A stretch of DNA of 64,000 nucleotides from Baylisascaris procyonis (Eukaryota > Nematoda > Chromadorea > Rhabditida > Ascarididae): assembly GCA_037389465.1 (NCBI GenBank), contig JAZARR010000124.1, positions 28,991 through 92,990 on the forward strand. Direction: 5' to 3'. Within the stretch, counting starts at the first letter, position 1; every line of letters begins with the position of its first letter. Below, one piece after another: positions 37,760 through 58,861 of this stretch. Below the pieces are notes generated by a model. The model saw nothing but the letters and a program-made list of their open reading frames with translations, was not told the origin of the DNA and searched no databases. The translations under genes were made by a program, and so were the position numbers.

Positions 37760-40700
37760 CGTATCCACTCAACGCATATTCACTTTCAATTATTTTATTC
37801 GAAAAACTATTTCACTATCATATATCGATCAATTCAACTTTAAAGTATTATCAAATTATCGGCATAGATAATTATATCTGAGAAATTAACGTACTATTAC
37901 AATATATTTCTTTAATATTTATAGATATAAAAAATTATTTCCAATAGTATATTTATTTAATTATTCTAATATAAATAGAATAATTCTCTCTTATTGTTTT
38001 TCAATATTCCTCGTATTTATAGTAGAATATTTTTTCATTTTTCTTCATTAGTTATATTATATTGAAAATTAATTTTATTTATAAAATATCGAATCGTTTA
38101 CAAATTACCGCTCATAAAAATTTCATTATTATATTCATCATTTTTAGGTAATTACTTAGCCGAAAAAAAAAAAGGAAATATGTTTCTTTTGCTCTAAACA
38201 TCGATCGACTTTTATTCTTAAGTACCTCTAACATCGTGAAGTAAAGTTTTAATGGAATATATAAAGGAGAAATACTCATAAAAATTCGTACTTTTACCAG
38301 ATGAACTTTATTTCATCAAAAAACTTAACACACAAATCATTATGAGCATAGATCCACGCATTTATAGTACAAATATGTGTAGTTCGAAGAAATATTTATG
38401 TGTATAGTATATAGTAAATTAAATTACTATGAATATATACATATAGTAGAGTGCAAAATTCTATTGCAGTTCCAAGGAATTAAACATGCAATGATTTATT
38501 GTTTATATTGATTTATCGATTTATTGATTTCTAATCGTTTATGGAAATCAAAATATATTACTAGTGCAAACAGAAAGAGCATGAGAATGACGTATTCATA
38601 TGCATCAAATTATATTATTCCATCATTAATAATCAGAAAGATATATAATTTGAGCTGAAATAAATTGTTAACTTAAAATAAAAAATAAACTGAAAACTGA
38701 AACGATGAAATTCTATCAAATCGAAACAAAGTTGAATAAATCAAACATTATAGAATAGATATTAAAAAGAATTCACCTAAAATGATGAGAAATTACATCA
38801 TTTGCGGAGAATTTCAACGTTTTTTTTTTAATGGTGATTACATAGAGAAATGAAAGACAACAAATGTGATATATTGCAGTATGACAGCGTTATCAGACAG
38901 CTACCCAATTGAGACACAACACAAGATGGTTAAATGCGTTGATGTGCATCGAAGAAATTAACCAACTTCAAGTCGGACTTTTTTATTTCGGTCGAGAAAA
39001 AAAAAGATGCTATTCAAATATGAAAGCATATTTATTCATTTCAGTTTGCGTTCTCAAAAGTGCTATCAGAAAGGTGCTGTTATATTACTGATTATATTCA
39101 TTATTGAAAGTTGATTGTATTAAATAAGGATTTGAAATGATTAACCTTTATACTCATGAAGAATTTTGTGCTTTTTAATTTGAAAAAGAAAAATATGAGC
39201 AAGTTATAACGTAAAAAATAAAAATATTTTACTACAACACAACTGTTTATTAAATCGGATAACTGTTACATCCTATCTAAGTGTGTTATATTCTTTAAAA
39301 AAATGTAAACAAAAAACAAATAAGATACAATGAATATGATATTAATGCAATATGATTTGCAAATACAAAATTATAGAAGCGTATTAGAGTTGAAACGGAA
39401 GTGCAATAGTTCAAAAAAAAAATTTTTCATTTAGCAGAGTTTGTGAACAGAGGAGGGAAAGAGGTGAGAGGTAGATAGAGTAGAATGGAGTATTCCCATT
39501 ATTCTAATTCACACTTGGCTACCATAATCATATTTAGAACCCCCTTCTCCTACCCCAAACCTCTCCGCATTTTTAATTTCTATATTTAGCAATTATATGC
39601 AAAAAACCGAGGCATAATCAACTAAAAATTGATCAAAAATATAGAAAAATAAACAAAATGATAGCGTGAAAAAGAGCGCGCATAGAAGCAACTGAGGACT
39701 TGAGGCGAGCGGCCAATTTGGTCACCCTAGACAGCGACACTATTTCTCTTCACGTGCTAAAAGCAATCGATTGCATCCGGCAAATGTCCACCATTCGATG
39801 CAATCGACAACCCGTCTGATTGCACATATTAGATGACAGCCATCTGCCAACTTTTAGAGCATTTTTAAGTTGCTTTTGAATTGTTTTATCACACGCTGAG
39901 AGATTTAATCTTATTGCGTTGATCTATCTAATTATAAGTGATAATTTTATAGATAAAATTAGAAACTTCAATAAATAATTTTTCCTCTCGAACTCTACAT
40001 TTTGTAGGCATCATGCAATAAATAAATAAATAAATCAAAAATCCGAATCTAAGAAAATAAAATATGAGATGGAAATATAAGTTAACGCGAGATGAGTTAA
40101 TTTGAAGATAAGAATGTTTTCACCCTAAATGTTTATCTATTTACAAATAGCTGTCAATTAGCGTCATTTTTAGCATAGCCACTATGACCCAATTTATAAG
40201 CGATGTATTAAGCAGAAACACCCAAAATTATGGCCAAAAAAAAGAATAGGAAATATAAAGTAAAAGATATGATAGATAAAGGTGATTTCATGATCAATAA
40301 AATGCGAAAGGAATTGATAGTAAAGAAAATGATAAAATATTAGAAAGTGAAAATTTAAAAGATTTTATCGAAGACCACATATAAAGAAACGGAAAAAAAA
40401 GAGAGAAGAAACGACGTCAATGCGCGATATTTCTTAAAAATATTTTCAAGACTACTGTTGGAGTTTTGTTTGTTTGTTTGTTTGTTTGTTTTGCCAATGC
40501 ATCTAATTCGCCGCGCAATTTCAGCAGATTTTCCGCTTCAAATCTCTTCATCTCTTCGAAGCGCTAAAATTGCCGATATTTAAAGCCAATGGATGAAATA
40601 CATGAACGATAATTGCTAGCGTAGATCAATAAATTAATTTTTTTTTTTTTGAAGATAAGATCAAAACAACTTGGAGTGCAAAGTTAGAAGAAAGTCAAAT

Positions 40701-43480
40701 TTTATTGAAAAGGCTCAAATGATATCGAATGATAATCACAATTATCAGCAACAACTATGAAGATCAACCGTTTGATAAAGTAAATATAAAATTAAAATAT
40801 GCAAAAAATTGTAATCGTATTTATAAATATGCAAAAATTTATTTATTTATTGTCAGCAAAAAATTTATTTGCAAATCATCGTTTTATAATTTATTAAAGA
40901 TTTACTAATAATTATCTATGTCTTTTAAATTGAAATTTATAAAAAAAGAAAAAATAATTCCAGATTAGAATTAGGGATCCTATCTAATAAAATCGAATCA
41001 AAATTTTCTATCGTAATTTCAAAGTTGAATAATTAACCAATAATGGAAATTTTATAATTCAAATGGAAATTTTTTTTCCACTTATTATTATTAGTTCGAA
41101 TAATGACTCTATTTCCTATACTTATCCGCTGAATAGCCGTACGGATTAATGTCGAAGCGTTTTGCAATTTTATGTTCGAGGATTTTATCCTTGAAAAAAT
41201 GAAAAAAAAAAAAAACTTTTGCTAAACCTATCAATGAGATGAGACTTTCTTGATTAAAATCTCAATCGAAATGATATTTTTTCGAAAGTTTTCAAGAATT
41301 TCAGCATTTTTTTTTTCATGAAATGCAATGAGAATTTGAAAACTTCAAATTGTAATCATCCTATTCTATAGAAATATTTAAAATCCTTATAGGATATACG
41401 TAAGCGTAGTGTTATGCACGGTGGAAGGGGATTATTTAAAGGGAAAGTTTATTATTTCTTTCATAAAAGAAAGCAACAAAACATACGTTAAATTATCATT
41501 AAAATATAATTGATTTATTGTAAAGATAATTGAATCGATGATAAAAATTTATAACATAACAATTATAATAATATTGTATAACTTTTAAGAAGCATTCGAG
41601 TATATCCTTTAAAGATTATTTTCCACTCAAATATATTGAAAAAAGATACTTCCTGAAGTGTATACAATATAGTATCCAAATGAAGAGCATACAATCGATA
41701 ACGCATATATGTATCAATAAAATGAACAAATCAATAAACTTCAATGATTCAATCAATAAAACGTCGAATAAGCATTAAAAAACGGAGGATATACAAGTTG
41801 AATTAAAACAACATTTCATTTATCTAAACGTCTTTCATATTGAAGCGAATGTAATCGTGAATAAATGCGAGAAATTCTATAAAATAAGCAAATATCTTTG
41901 AAGGTTTTCTTCAAATGACATTTCACAACTTGCTAATAAAGATTTTATTGAAAATAGTAAAAAGAACGTTTCCCGAAAATGATTCCAGATTTGCGGCATT
42001 ATAGCTGTCTCATCTAAAACACCTTGCTCATTCTAGGCAGAGAATTTTGGAGATCCCTTGGAAGCACACCATCCTTCCCTCTCCTTCCCCTTTCCTCTTC
42101 CCTGCACCTCCTTGACTTTTTTTGAGGCATACTCCTTTGGTTATTTGAGCAGGTGGTTGATGTTATCGTTGCATCCACTTCATTTATTATTTTTCAACGC
42201 TTGTATATTACTGAAATTTATGCGAAGTACCATGTTTTTTAACAAACTCTTGAACGTAAGCACTGTTCAATTCTTCAGATTTTCTCATCATTCACAACCA
42301 CTCACAGATGCACGTGCATCGTCAAAATGTTTTCATTGTTGCATCTGTGAACTATAGGGAGTGTGTCTGTTGGGTCAAAGTGGGTGGAGGGGATAGGGAT
42401 CGGTAAAAGGGAGGTTGAGGGAGAGTCCAAGCAAGGGAATGGTCGAGAAAGGGGAGGGAAGGACATCAGCCTTCAAGATCTTTTCCCAATCATTAAAATG
42501 AGTCATACATTTCCATGTAAATCGATGCATTGAAAGTGATGAAGATAATTGCTGCAGCACTTCCTCTCGAGGCTGTCAGTATATACAGGTACTATGCCTT
42601 TCCATCACCATTTCGCTATTGACAATCCCGACAGTGCTAACCTATCAATTCGATTGCGTTGCAATGCATCGACCGCCAACATCGTTCGACATCCGTCCTT
42701 TTTCTGGATCAATGCAAGGAATTAGGGTTAGGGTTGAGTTGGATTCGACGCAAGATTTGGGCGGATATTAATTGATTGATTCCGGGTAATAAGATCACCG
42801 GATCAGAAAATCCAGGTATAACAACACCGACAGTAGTCATAGGTGATTATCAGTTCTGAAATAACACCACCCCACGAAATGATTATTTCTCCGCTACGCA
42901 ATACCTAGTCAATTACCTGTCAATTTGGCAATTTTCAAAAACATCGGGGATCGAAAAAAAAATTTGAGAGTTGGCGAAGATCGAGAGGAATCAGGAAGAC
43001 TGAAAATTTTGTCCAACGTTGCTCTATTTTCCCAACTTTTCCACCTCTTCCCAACAACATACAATGTTTTTCCCGTAATTTCCCAATATTTTTCGATATT
43101 CTCCTATCTTCTTCCACTATAATCCACCGCTTCGACAAATTTCCTTGAGCTTTGCAACTACATCTCAATATTTTCCAAGATCTTCAACAAACTCTTTTGT
43201 TCATTTTCTCACTTTCCCAACCTTATATCTTGCACAAGTATGGACAGAGAGGTGACTTCCGTAATTTATTTCATCCGATCAACTCTCTCTTAGATGCGTC
43301 CAACGTTTCTACATTACTTGAGAACCAGTTGGCAGATTCCGAATCTGCCACTCGATTGCCGCAGTCATCCAAACCCGGTCTAATCACTCAAGTGTTCCAG
43401 GAAGCTGATAATTTGACACACTCTCACCCCATTCCCCTAAAATAGGCAACAATATGAAAAAGAAGTGTCGAACTAACCGT
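37760..43480. other. AT-rich desert between divergent genes
   Basis: About 5.7 kb between the ATP-grasp start (minus) and the first seen PARN exon (plus). Mostly 70-75% A+T with no exon recognised. A GC-richer patch at 39660-39840 contains no coding signal and could be a regulatory block. Open frames at 42375-42560 (minus), 43152-43445 (plus) and a minus stretch near 42645-42715 show no family similarity. The unseen N-terminal exon(s) of the PARN gene must lie here if the model is right. Confidence 0.45.
40464..40492. repeat. (GTTT)n microsatellite
   Basis: About seven TTTG units in the intergenic desert. Confidence 0.85.
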
Positions 43481-43489
43481 ACCTGACAG

Positions 43490-52466
<8,977 letters not shown>

Positions 52467-53573
52467 GTTTTCATCGAAAATTAATATTTTTACCAAAAGT
52501 ATGTTCGCTGTGCACTCCTGTTTAATGTGCCATTTGTCGTTACTAAGAGTCCATGTTAACGACTTACAGATTTACCGTTCCTTCCTTTTTTTATTGCTGT
52601 AGCATACCTCCCCCCCCCCTAATGCATAAACTAAAGCAGATTTTTGCGTTGACAATATTTGCCGATGGAGTTGGGCATAATGGAGAGAAGCGAGAAAAAT
52701 CTCGTTGCTTTTTCTTCATGTATGCGGGTTTACATCTCGAGAATACCCATCTCGGGACGTTTGGTTCCGTACTGATCGCTTACACTGGTTCTGGATGAAA
52801 TTTAGCAATCCCGGTCAAGGTTTCCTGCTCTCATCTTCAATCTTGGTGTTATGAAGTCACTGAAAACTCTTCCTGACGTTCTATTCCTTCTGTCACTCCT
52901 CAGTCTCTGTCTGCGTCGTTTTTTTGGAATTAAGGCCACCCTCCTTGATATTCATCAACGTTTTGCTTCCGCCAATCCTAACCTTTGACAGCAAACTACT
53001 CTCGCTTACCAGTGGAGGGTATTAAAACATACGCAATATGTAGTTCATCTGCTGGAGCGACTAATGCAGTTCTCTCTTGAAAGGAAATTACAGCGGTATT
53101 ATAAGCCGATAAATCGCCTGATTGTAGGTTCCATGTCGGATAAGCTGTCTGGGCCACTACTTTCTTGTCACGACTGACTTTATTTTGTGGATATTAAGAT
53201 TCGATTCGAAGTTGAAATTATTGAAGATGGTGTTGTTTATTAAAAGGAGGTGGTTTGTTTGCCCCTTTGTATTTTCCATACTCACATTTTTATGTTAAGG
53301 GTAGGTAAGCATAAGCGGTTGGCTAATTGAGAGAGCATAAGTTGTGATGACTTTTGATTTAGTAAATTACTGTTTACTATTATTGTTTAGCTGATAAGTT
53401 CTTTTAAGAAAAAAGCGTAAGTAACCACAAAGCAATCAGCTAAATAGTAATGAATATTGGCGATCAGTTGCATAATTCATAAGAACTTTTCATCCAGCTC
53501 GCTTTTCTAACTTTTGTTTCCTCCTTATTTTTATTTCATTCACTAGAATTGTTTTTCTATATTTTTTTTCCAG

Positions 53574-54327
53574 AATACTTCGCAAGGAAATTGCAAACAT
53601 TTGGTAGAAATTGTTGCTGATATTCGGATCGCCAATGGAGGATATTCTTTTGAAGTGGCATGTACCAAAACTATTTGTAAGTGTTTTATTGCTAAAGATT
53701 ATTTTTGGATTTATTCATTAAGTTTGCAATAATTCGTTGAGGCGAATATTTTTACATTTGCATAAATAATTTTTCTTAGAAATTCCACTAAAACCGATCG
53801 GTCTTCATCGTTTTTAGAAAAAGTGATCGCATTGCAAATTTTGGGACGTTTATTTGTTATTGAAGATAATGGGCTTTTAGTTCGAGTTATAATCGTTTTC
53901 ATTTTCGTTTAGGAATTGTTATTACTCTTCGAAAATTTTATTTAAAATATTGTATTTATTTTATATCAGGAAATTCCTTTTAAAAAGAGTTGAAATATTA
54001 TGGATTTATTAAAAAAAACGAGTTTTAATAAATTTATTAGAAATCTTGAGTTTTTTATTTCCAATTACTATTTTCGATGTTTCGTTTTTTTTTATTATGA
54101 TACTTATTTGATCTAATATAGTTACAAATGGATATCTGATATTTCAGTTTTATCACTCTCTATGAGTATTTTCATTCGCATCATATCTATCAGTTGACAC
54201 CTCTTAGTAAGGATGTTGTCTTTCGGAATGCTGGTAGAGCTTTGCGATATTTGAACAACAGCGAAATACTTGATAGCAAGCCTAGAGGCGCAAATGTCGC
54301 GTATATCCTTGATGTCATCTCAATGTG
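53574..54327 (+). CDS. Two unassigned exons downstream of PARN
   Basis: Exon 53574-53676 (TTCCAG acceptor, GTAAG donor) encodes NTSQGNCKHLVEIVADIRIA then NGGYSFEVACTKT. Exon 54148-54327 (TTTCAG acceptor, GTAAG donor) encodes ITLYEYFHSHHIYQL...NAGRALRYLNNSEIL...VAYILDVISMW. Both are long, open and coding-like. Their phases do not join each other directly (1 against 2), nor the preceding PARN exon (2 against 0), so exons are missing between them or small indels are present. A further open stretch at 53012-53180 (WRVLKHTQYVVHLLERLM) could be one such exon. They may be the PARN C-terminal region or a separate gene; not recognised. Confidence 0.4.
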
Positions 54328-54329
54328 GT

Positions 54330-57140
54330 AAGCATTTTCAGTGTGCTTATAACATTTGAGCAGCTGTTGAGTTTAGTTGAGTTTAGTCTGAAGAAGAAAC
54401 TTGTCGAATCATAGAGTGCTGTGTTGAAATGTTGGATATTAAAGAAATTTGCATATTGTCATAAGAAAGCACGAATTATTGGCGTTATTGCAGTTAGTTT
54501 GTCAAACCTTTCATCTTATACTATGCTAATCTAAATAGAGAAAATGCCTCTTGAGGATTTACCCATTTTATTTCTGCAATCCTTTCCTTTCCCAATTGTT
54601 GCTTTGAATTGTAACAAATAATGCAAAATAGTCGTGGATCTGCTTACAAAAATCTGCTTCCGTGAAGTCCGTACCCCAACTTATTTAGCGTGCGTGCAAC
54701 TTGAGGATGGATTCGGGGAATTATAATATATTTAGGATAGAAGGGGAGATGGATTGGGATGGGAATTATAAAGAAATGACTTCCTATATATGCAAAATAA
54801 ATACTTTCTTCAGTGCATATTGTATCGGCGTAGCGCTATTGATGTGCGTAATGCGATCAGTTTATGCATACTCTCCGAAGACATAAGGTGCTTTCATTTC
54901 CGATGTGGATTTACTGTGTTCATTGATTTCTTTCACTTTTATGAATGTTTTTTTCTATTCATACTCTAGTTGATTTTATTGCCGATGAATTTTCCTCATG
55001 TTTTTACCTTGTTTTCTTGGTTTCCTCATCATTGGATTCTTGCTCCTTATTGATAGTCGACGTCTTGCTGCATTATTTTTGTTCATCTTTTATGTTTCTA
55101 TTTTGCTCACATTATTCACGTAAATGGAATTCGTTTTATGATTATCCCCTATATTTGTCACAACAATATTGTCTAGTTTCTCTACGACAATCAGTTGGGG
55201 CGATGATAGCAAGATGATGATCTATTATGAATGAAGATTCTCTGCATTATGATTAGATCAGAAATCGATGGCTGATCTATGTTTCCGATGAAGAACTACC
55301 TGGTAGACCTTGGATTAGCTCAGCCTTAGAGCGTAGACTCGTATCATGCATCACCATTGCATGTTGACGAATTGATTCATTATTGTCCCGCTTAGGAGGG
55401 TGGTCGGGATATACTCTATCATTCTGGCCCTAATGAGAATGCTGCGTGGATTGGCTTGGTAGAACGGAGCCAAAGAGTCTAGTCGGAGCTTACTTACAAC
55501 CGATTAAGCAATAAACAATTCACTCTAAACAACACGATAACAAGATAATTAATCTAATTTGTATCGAATACGAGCTCTAGTCTAGAAGATCCAGTGGCCT
55601 CATGTGTTTGTGTTGAATTAAATTTGCCATATTCCACTTTTTTTTGATTACTGAATTGACGTTATACTATAAATGAGTCCAATTTGATGGCACACTTTGA
55701 AAAAGAGAAGAAAAACGCTTCATTTTATTGCCTCTTCAAATGATGCATAAGTGAATTTCAGATTTTCATGGAAAATTTCCGATGAAATTGACATAAAATG
55801 ACATCGTATAGAAAGTTTCATATAGAGTTGCATGCTTCAATTAGGCTTGAAGAATCTTCTCAATCTCTAAATTCGAGAGCGAAAATAAATCGAAATTCAT
55901 TGGAATTTATTTTAGTGCACAGTCGGAATATTTGAATTGCTGTACGAATAATGCAGATAGGAGCATTAATAAAGTTAGGTGATTTGATATGTGCATCTAA
56001 TAATTCTTCTGTTACTGCTCTAATTCGATTTTGCACTTTAAGCGCTATGCATAACATCCGTATATTACACAACGTAGAGTATATTTTCTTGAATATTATT
56101 GATACATGTCGACTTTTTGAACACTTTTTGTTTTGATATATATAGAAGGTGCACATTCCTCTCTATTTCTGCTTTTGGATATTCGAACACCACTTCTATA
56201 CTTTATTCTATCGGTAAATAGCCAGGTCGTTTGAAGATTCAGACTGAGTACGGTATATGACAGCACCGTATATAAACAGCCTAGCCACTATGTGGTTTAC
56301 GAAGCAACTAGATGATATGCAAAAGGTGGCAAATTGATTAAAGGTATAATAATTAAATATCTTCAAGTACAGCATTCATCTTTGCATTGTTAATGTATTT
56401 ATGCGTTTCATATCGAATGCTCATAGAAATTAAGGAAAAAGATTATCACAGGTTAAAGCCATAAGTGCTAAGTACTTCATTGCTATACAAAAATCGATCG
56501 CTACACACCCCATATCGGATCGTATATATTCGGATGATAGATCGATTTTATCTAATTGTTTTTGAGGCTTTTCGATTGAGAAGTGAAGTCATTTAGTTTT
56601 ACTGCTAATGCCGGTTGCAGATGTGCCACCTACAGACACGTAGTTGCAACCCTTTGAAACGTCAGCAAGAATTCACGTTTTCCTTAGATGTTTCTTTGAT
56701 GTGTTTCCGGCAGAGTTGTTTTATAGTTGAGTTTCACATGTGGCTGCATATATGTAGTCGTGCATATGGACAGTCTATGCAAATCACATATGTAATCATT
56801 TTCGAGAATAAACCATTCTTATAGAAACGTTTTATGTGAATATTTTATAGTATGAAGAGTTGATGTTCACTTCCGATGTTTCGAATGCAAAATTGCAAGG
56901 GATTTGAAGAGAATAAAAAAACAATAGTTTCAACTTTATTAATCTTCAATGAGTCAAGTTTTTTTCCAAAAGAAAGAGAAGAGATCCATTGTTCAAGATT
57001 GAGATCAATAATTGAGAATGTAAGGGATCATCACATTGTTTAGCCACACGAATTGCCTCAGATATCTTTGAAGATGAGAATATTATGAATTAAAGATTAT
57101 AAACGCTAAATTCTATCATTAAAAATTTTACATCAATGGT
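54330..57140. other. Intergenic or unresolved, no gene recognised
   Basis: Continuation of the unassigned exons is possible but none could be defined. At 55860-56156 the minus strand is open for 98 codons (contains QNRIRAVTEELLDAHIKSPN), with no splice signals or known motif. A GC-richer patch at 55260-55500 has a tRNA-like D-arm but no complete tRNA. Confidence 0.35.
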
Positions 57141-57147
57141 TTGCGTT

Positions 57148-57153
57148 TTTATT
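57148..57153 (-). promoter_or_regulatory. Polyadenylation signal AATAAA of the secreted-peptide gene
   Basis: AATAAA on the minus strand about 135 nt beyond the stop at 57288. Confidence 0.45.
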
Positions 57154-57287
57154 CGACACTTTTAACACGTCCCTCAAAATTTTTACAGATTTTGTTGATA
57201 ACTTTAAAATTTTTAATAGTTAATAGAAAGGTTTCTTCAACATTCTGATGGAAATATCCTTCTAGAAGTATATCTGGTAAGTTGTGC

Positions 57288-58838
57288 TCATTGCTGCGAA
57301 AGAAAGGGAGGTCGAGCTCGAACTGGACAAATTTCCGAACAATTGGACATCATACAAGCACGAATAAGACGCAATGTTGCGAGGGCCTCTTCCTCTCCGG
57401 CTTGTCCAGGCACATGTCCCAATTTATGAGTAGCTGCCTGTAAAAATGAGTAGAATTTTGTTTATTAAACTGCTGACAGATCAAATATAAGAAAAATATT
57501 TGCATATCAGATAAGTTTTGGCTTTGGGACAGGCATTGGCCTATGAAACAAGTATTGGCCTGTAGGACAAGTATTAGCATATCGGATAACTATCGGCCTA
57601 TTAGATATTCAGCATGACTTTCAGGATTTAATTCAATTTTACTGAATAACGGAAGCGCTTTAGGACAGGAGATAGACCATGATGGCAAATGTGTTTTAAT
57701 CCCATTCATTGAGGATTTCTTTTCTAAGAAAAAACAAAATTTTATCGACATATCGCATAAATATCTCAACAAATATTAAGGGCATCTTAATTAATAACGT
57801 TGTGAATGTCATAATTAAACATAAAATAACCAAAGTGACTTCAGGAATAACTAATTTCATCTGAAATATTTTATATGCAATATTCATACTAACTCATTTT
57901 AAAAAATCGAAAAAATAGTGCATTCAATCATCCCTAATGAAGCGATCAAATATTTGAATAAAAGTATTTCGAAATACATATAGATAGCGAAGATATTTAC
58001 CGCGGCTATGGTGTACCAACAATTGACTTTACAACATCGGCATGGTTGTTCCCTCTCTTGTTCAGCAGTACAGCTGGCTGGTGCTTCGTGAACTGATGCT
58101 AAAATAGTTTAATAAATAAGATAAAAGGCATATAGTGGCCGTTATCAAAATTTTTCAGTCTAATCAACCATCTTCCTTAAAGGTCCCCTAAATAAATTCT
58201 CACCCCTCCCCTTCCTCTCACATTTTCCTTGTCCTTTCTTAAAAGTATACTACTGTTACAGTATTATTACTATTACTGCAAACTACAATTACTGTTACCA
58301 TCATATGCAGAGAAATCATTTAATTGGAATAATTTGTCCACTTAACAGACAATAATTCGAAAATTCCCATACCGAAGCCTTTTTATGAGTTAAGGGGGGG
58401 AGAGAGGAACGATGTGATCTCATTTAAGAAGGGGGAATTATTTTTTCTTGAAACTTGAGGCGATGATAAAAATAGTATAAAGCCTTTGCAAATAAATATC
58501 ACTGATGTTCTATTGTTTAGAGGATATAAATATGAAATTTAAATATGAACAGTATTATCACATCATCGCTTTATATTACTATTACTGCTTTATGACAATA
58601 ACTGCATTGAAATACGACTAATCAAATTATTCAACCGTCACAACTTAAACATAAACGGAATACTCCCTTATTATAATGTCAATGAGACAATAGTCATTAC
58701 TACTAATAAATGAGGATTAAAATATGCAAATTCCATACAGGTAATAAATAATTAAGCATCAACAAGTTTAAATTTACCTGCAAAGAGGACATCAATAACT
58801 GCAACAAGCAGAAAAAGAATTGATTGTGTGGCATGCAT
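57288..58838 (-). CDS. Secreted eight-cysteine peptide, 3 exons, 102 aa
   Basis: Exons (minus): 58778-58838, 58001-58098, 57288-57437; total 309 nt, phases 1 and 0 agree. Exon 1 is a complete signal peptide (MHATQSILFLLVAVIDVLFA). The mature chain has eight cysteines. Five are in exon 2, spaced C-x10-C-x-C-C-x3-C (core PCRCCKVNCWY). Three are in exon 3, spaced C-x4-C-x3-C (RACMMSNCSEICPVR), after an Ala/Glu-rich spacer (PGQAGEEEALATLRLIRA). An even cysteine count suggests disulphides and an extracellular site. No family is recognised; small secreted Cys-rich proteins are common in nematodes as structural, signalling or host-facing products, and nothing here decides between them. A TTTCAG lies 17 nt before the ATG. 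Confidence 0.75.
57502..57610. repeat. Degenerate 19-nt tandem array
   Basis: About six imperfect copies of a unit like GGCCTATGGGACAAGTATT (for example GGCCTATGAAACAAGTATT, GGCCTGTAGGACAAGTATT and AGCATATCGGATAACTATC), in the second intron of the secreted-peptide gene. Confidence 0.7.
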
Positions 58839-58861
58839 TGTTGAGTGTTTAATAGCTGAAA
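58839..58861 (-). promoter_or_regulatory. Probable spliced-leader acceptor of the secreted-peptide gene
   Basis: Minus strand AATTTCAG then 17 nt then the ATG. No upstream coding exon is seen. Confidence 0.4.

Noticed and set aside
42722..42737. TTAGGGTTAGGGTTG, telomere-like
   Set aside because: Only two units, and the usual nematode telomere repeat is TTAGGC. Most likely chance.
55240..55330. Possible C/D snoRNA (GATGATGA and CTGA boxes)
   Set aside because: No terminal stem, and the box spacing and flanks do not fit a C/D snoRNA. Such short boxes recur by chance in AT-rich DNA.
55300..55390. tRNA-like stretch (TAGCTCAG...TTAGAGCG D-arm)
   Set aside because: No matching T-arm GGTTCRA, no complementary acceptor stem and no plausible anticodon arm. 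The D-arm likeness alone is not enough.
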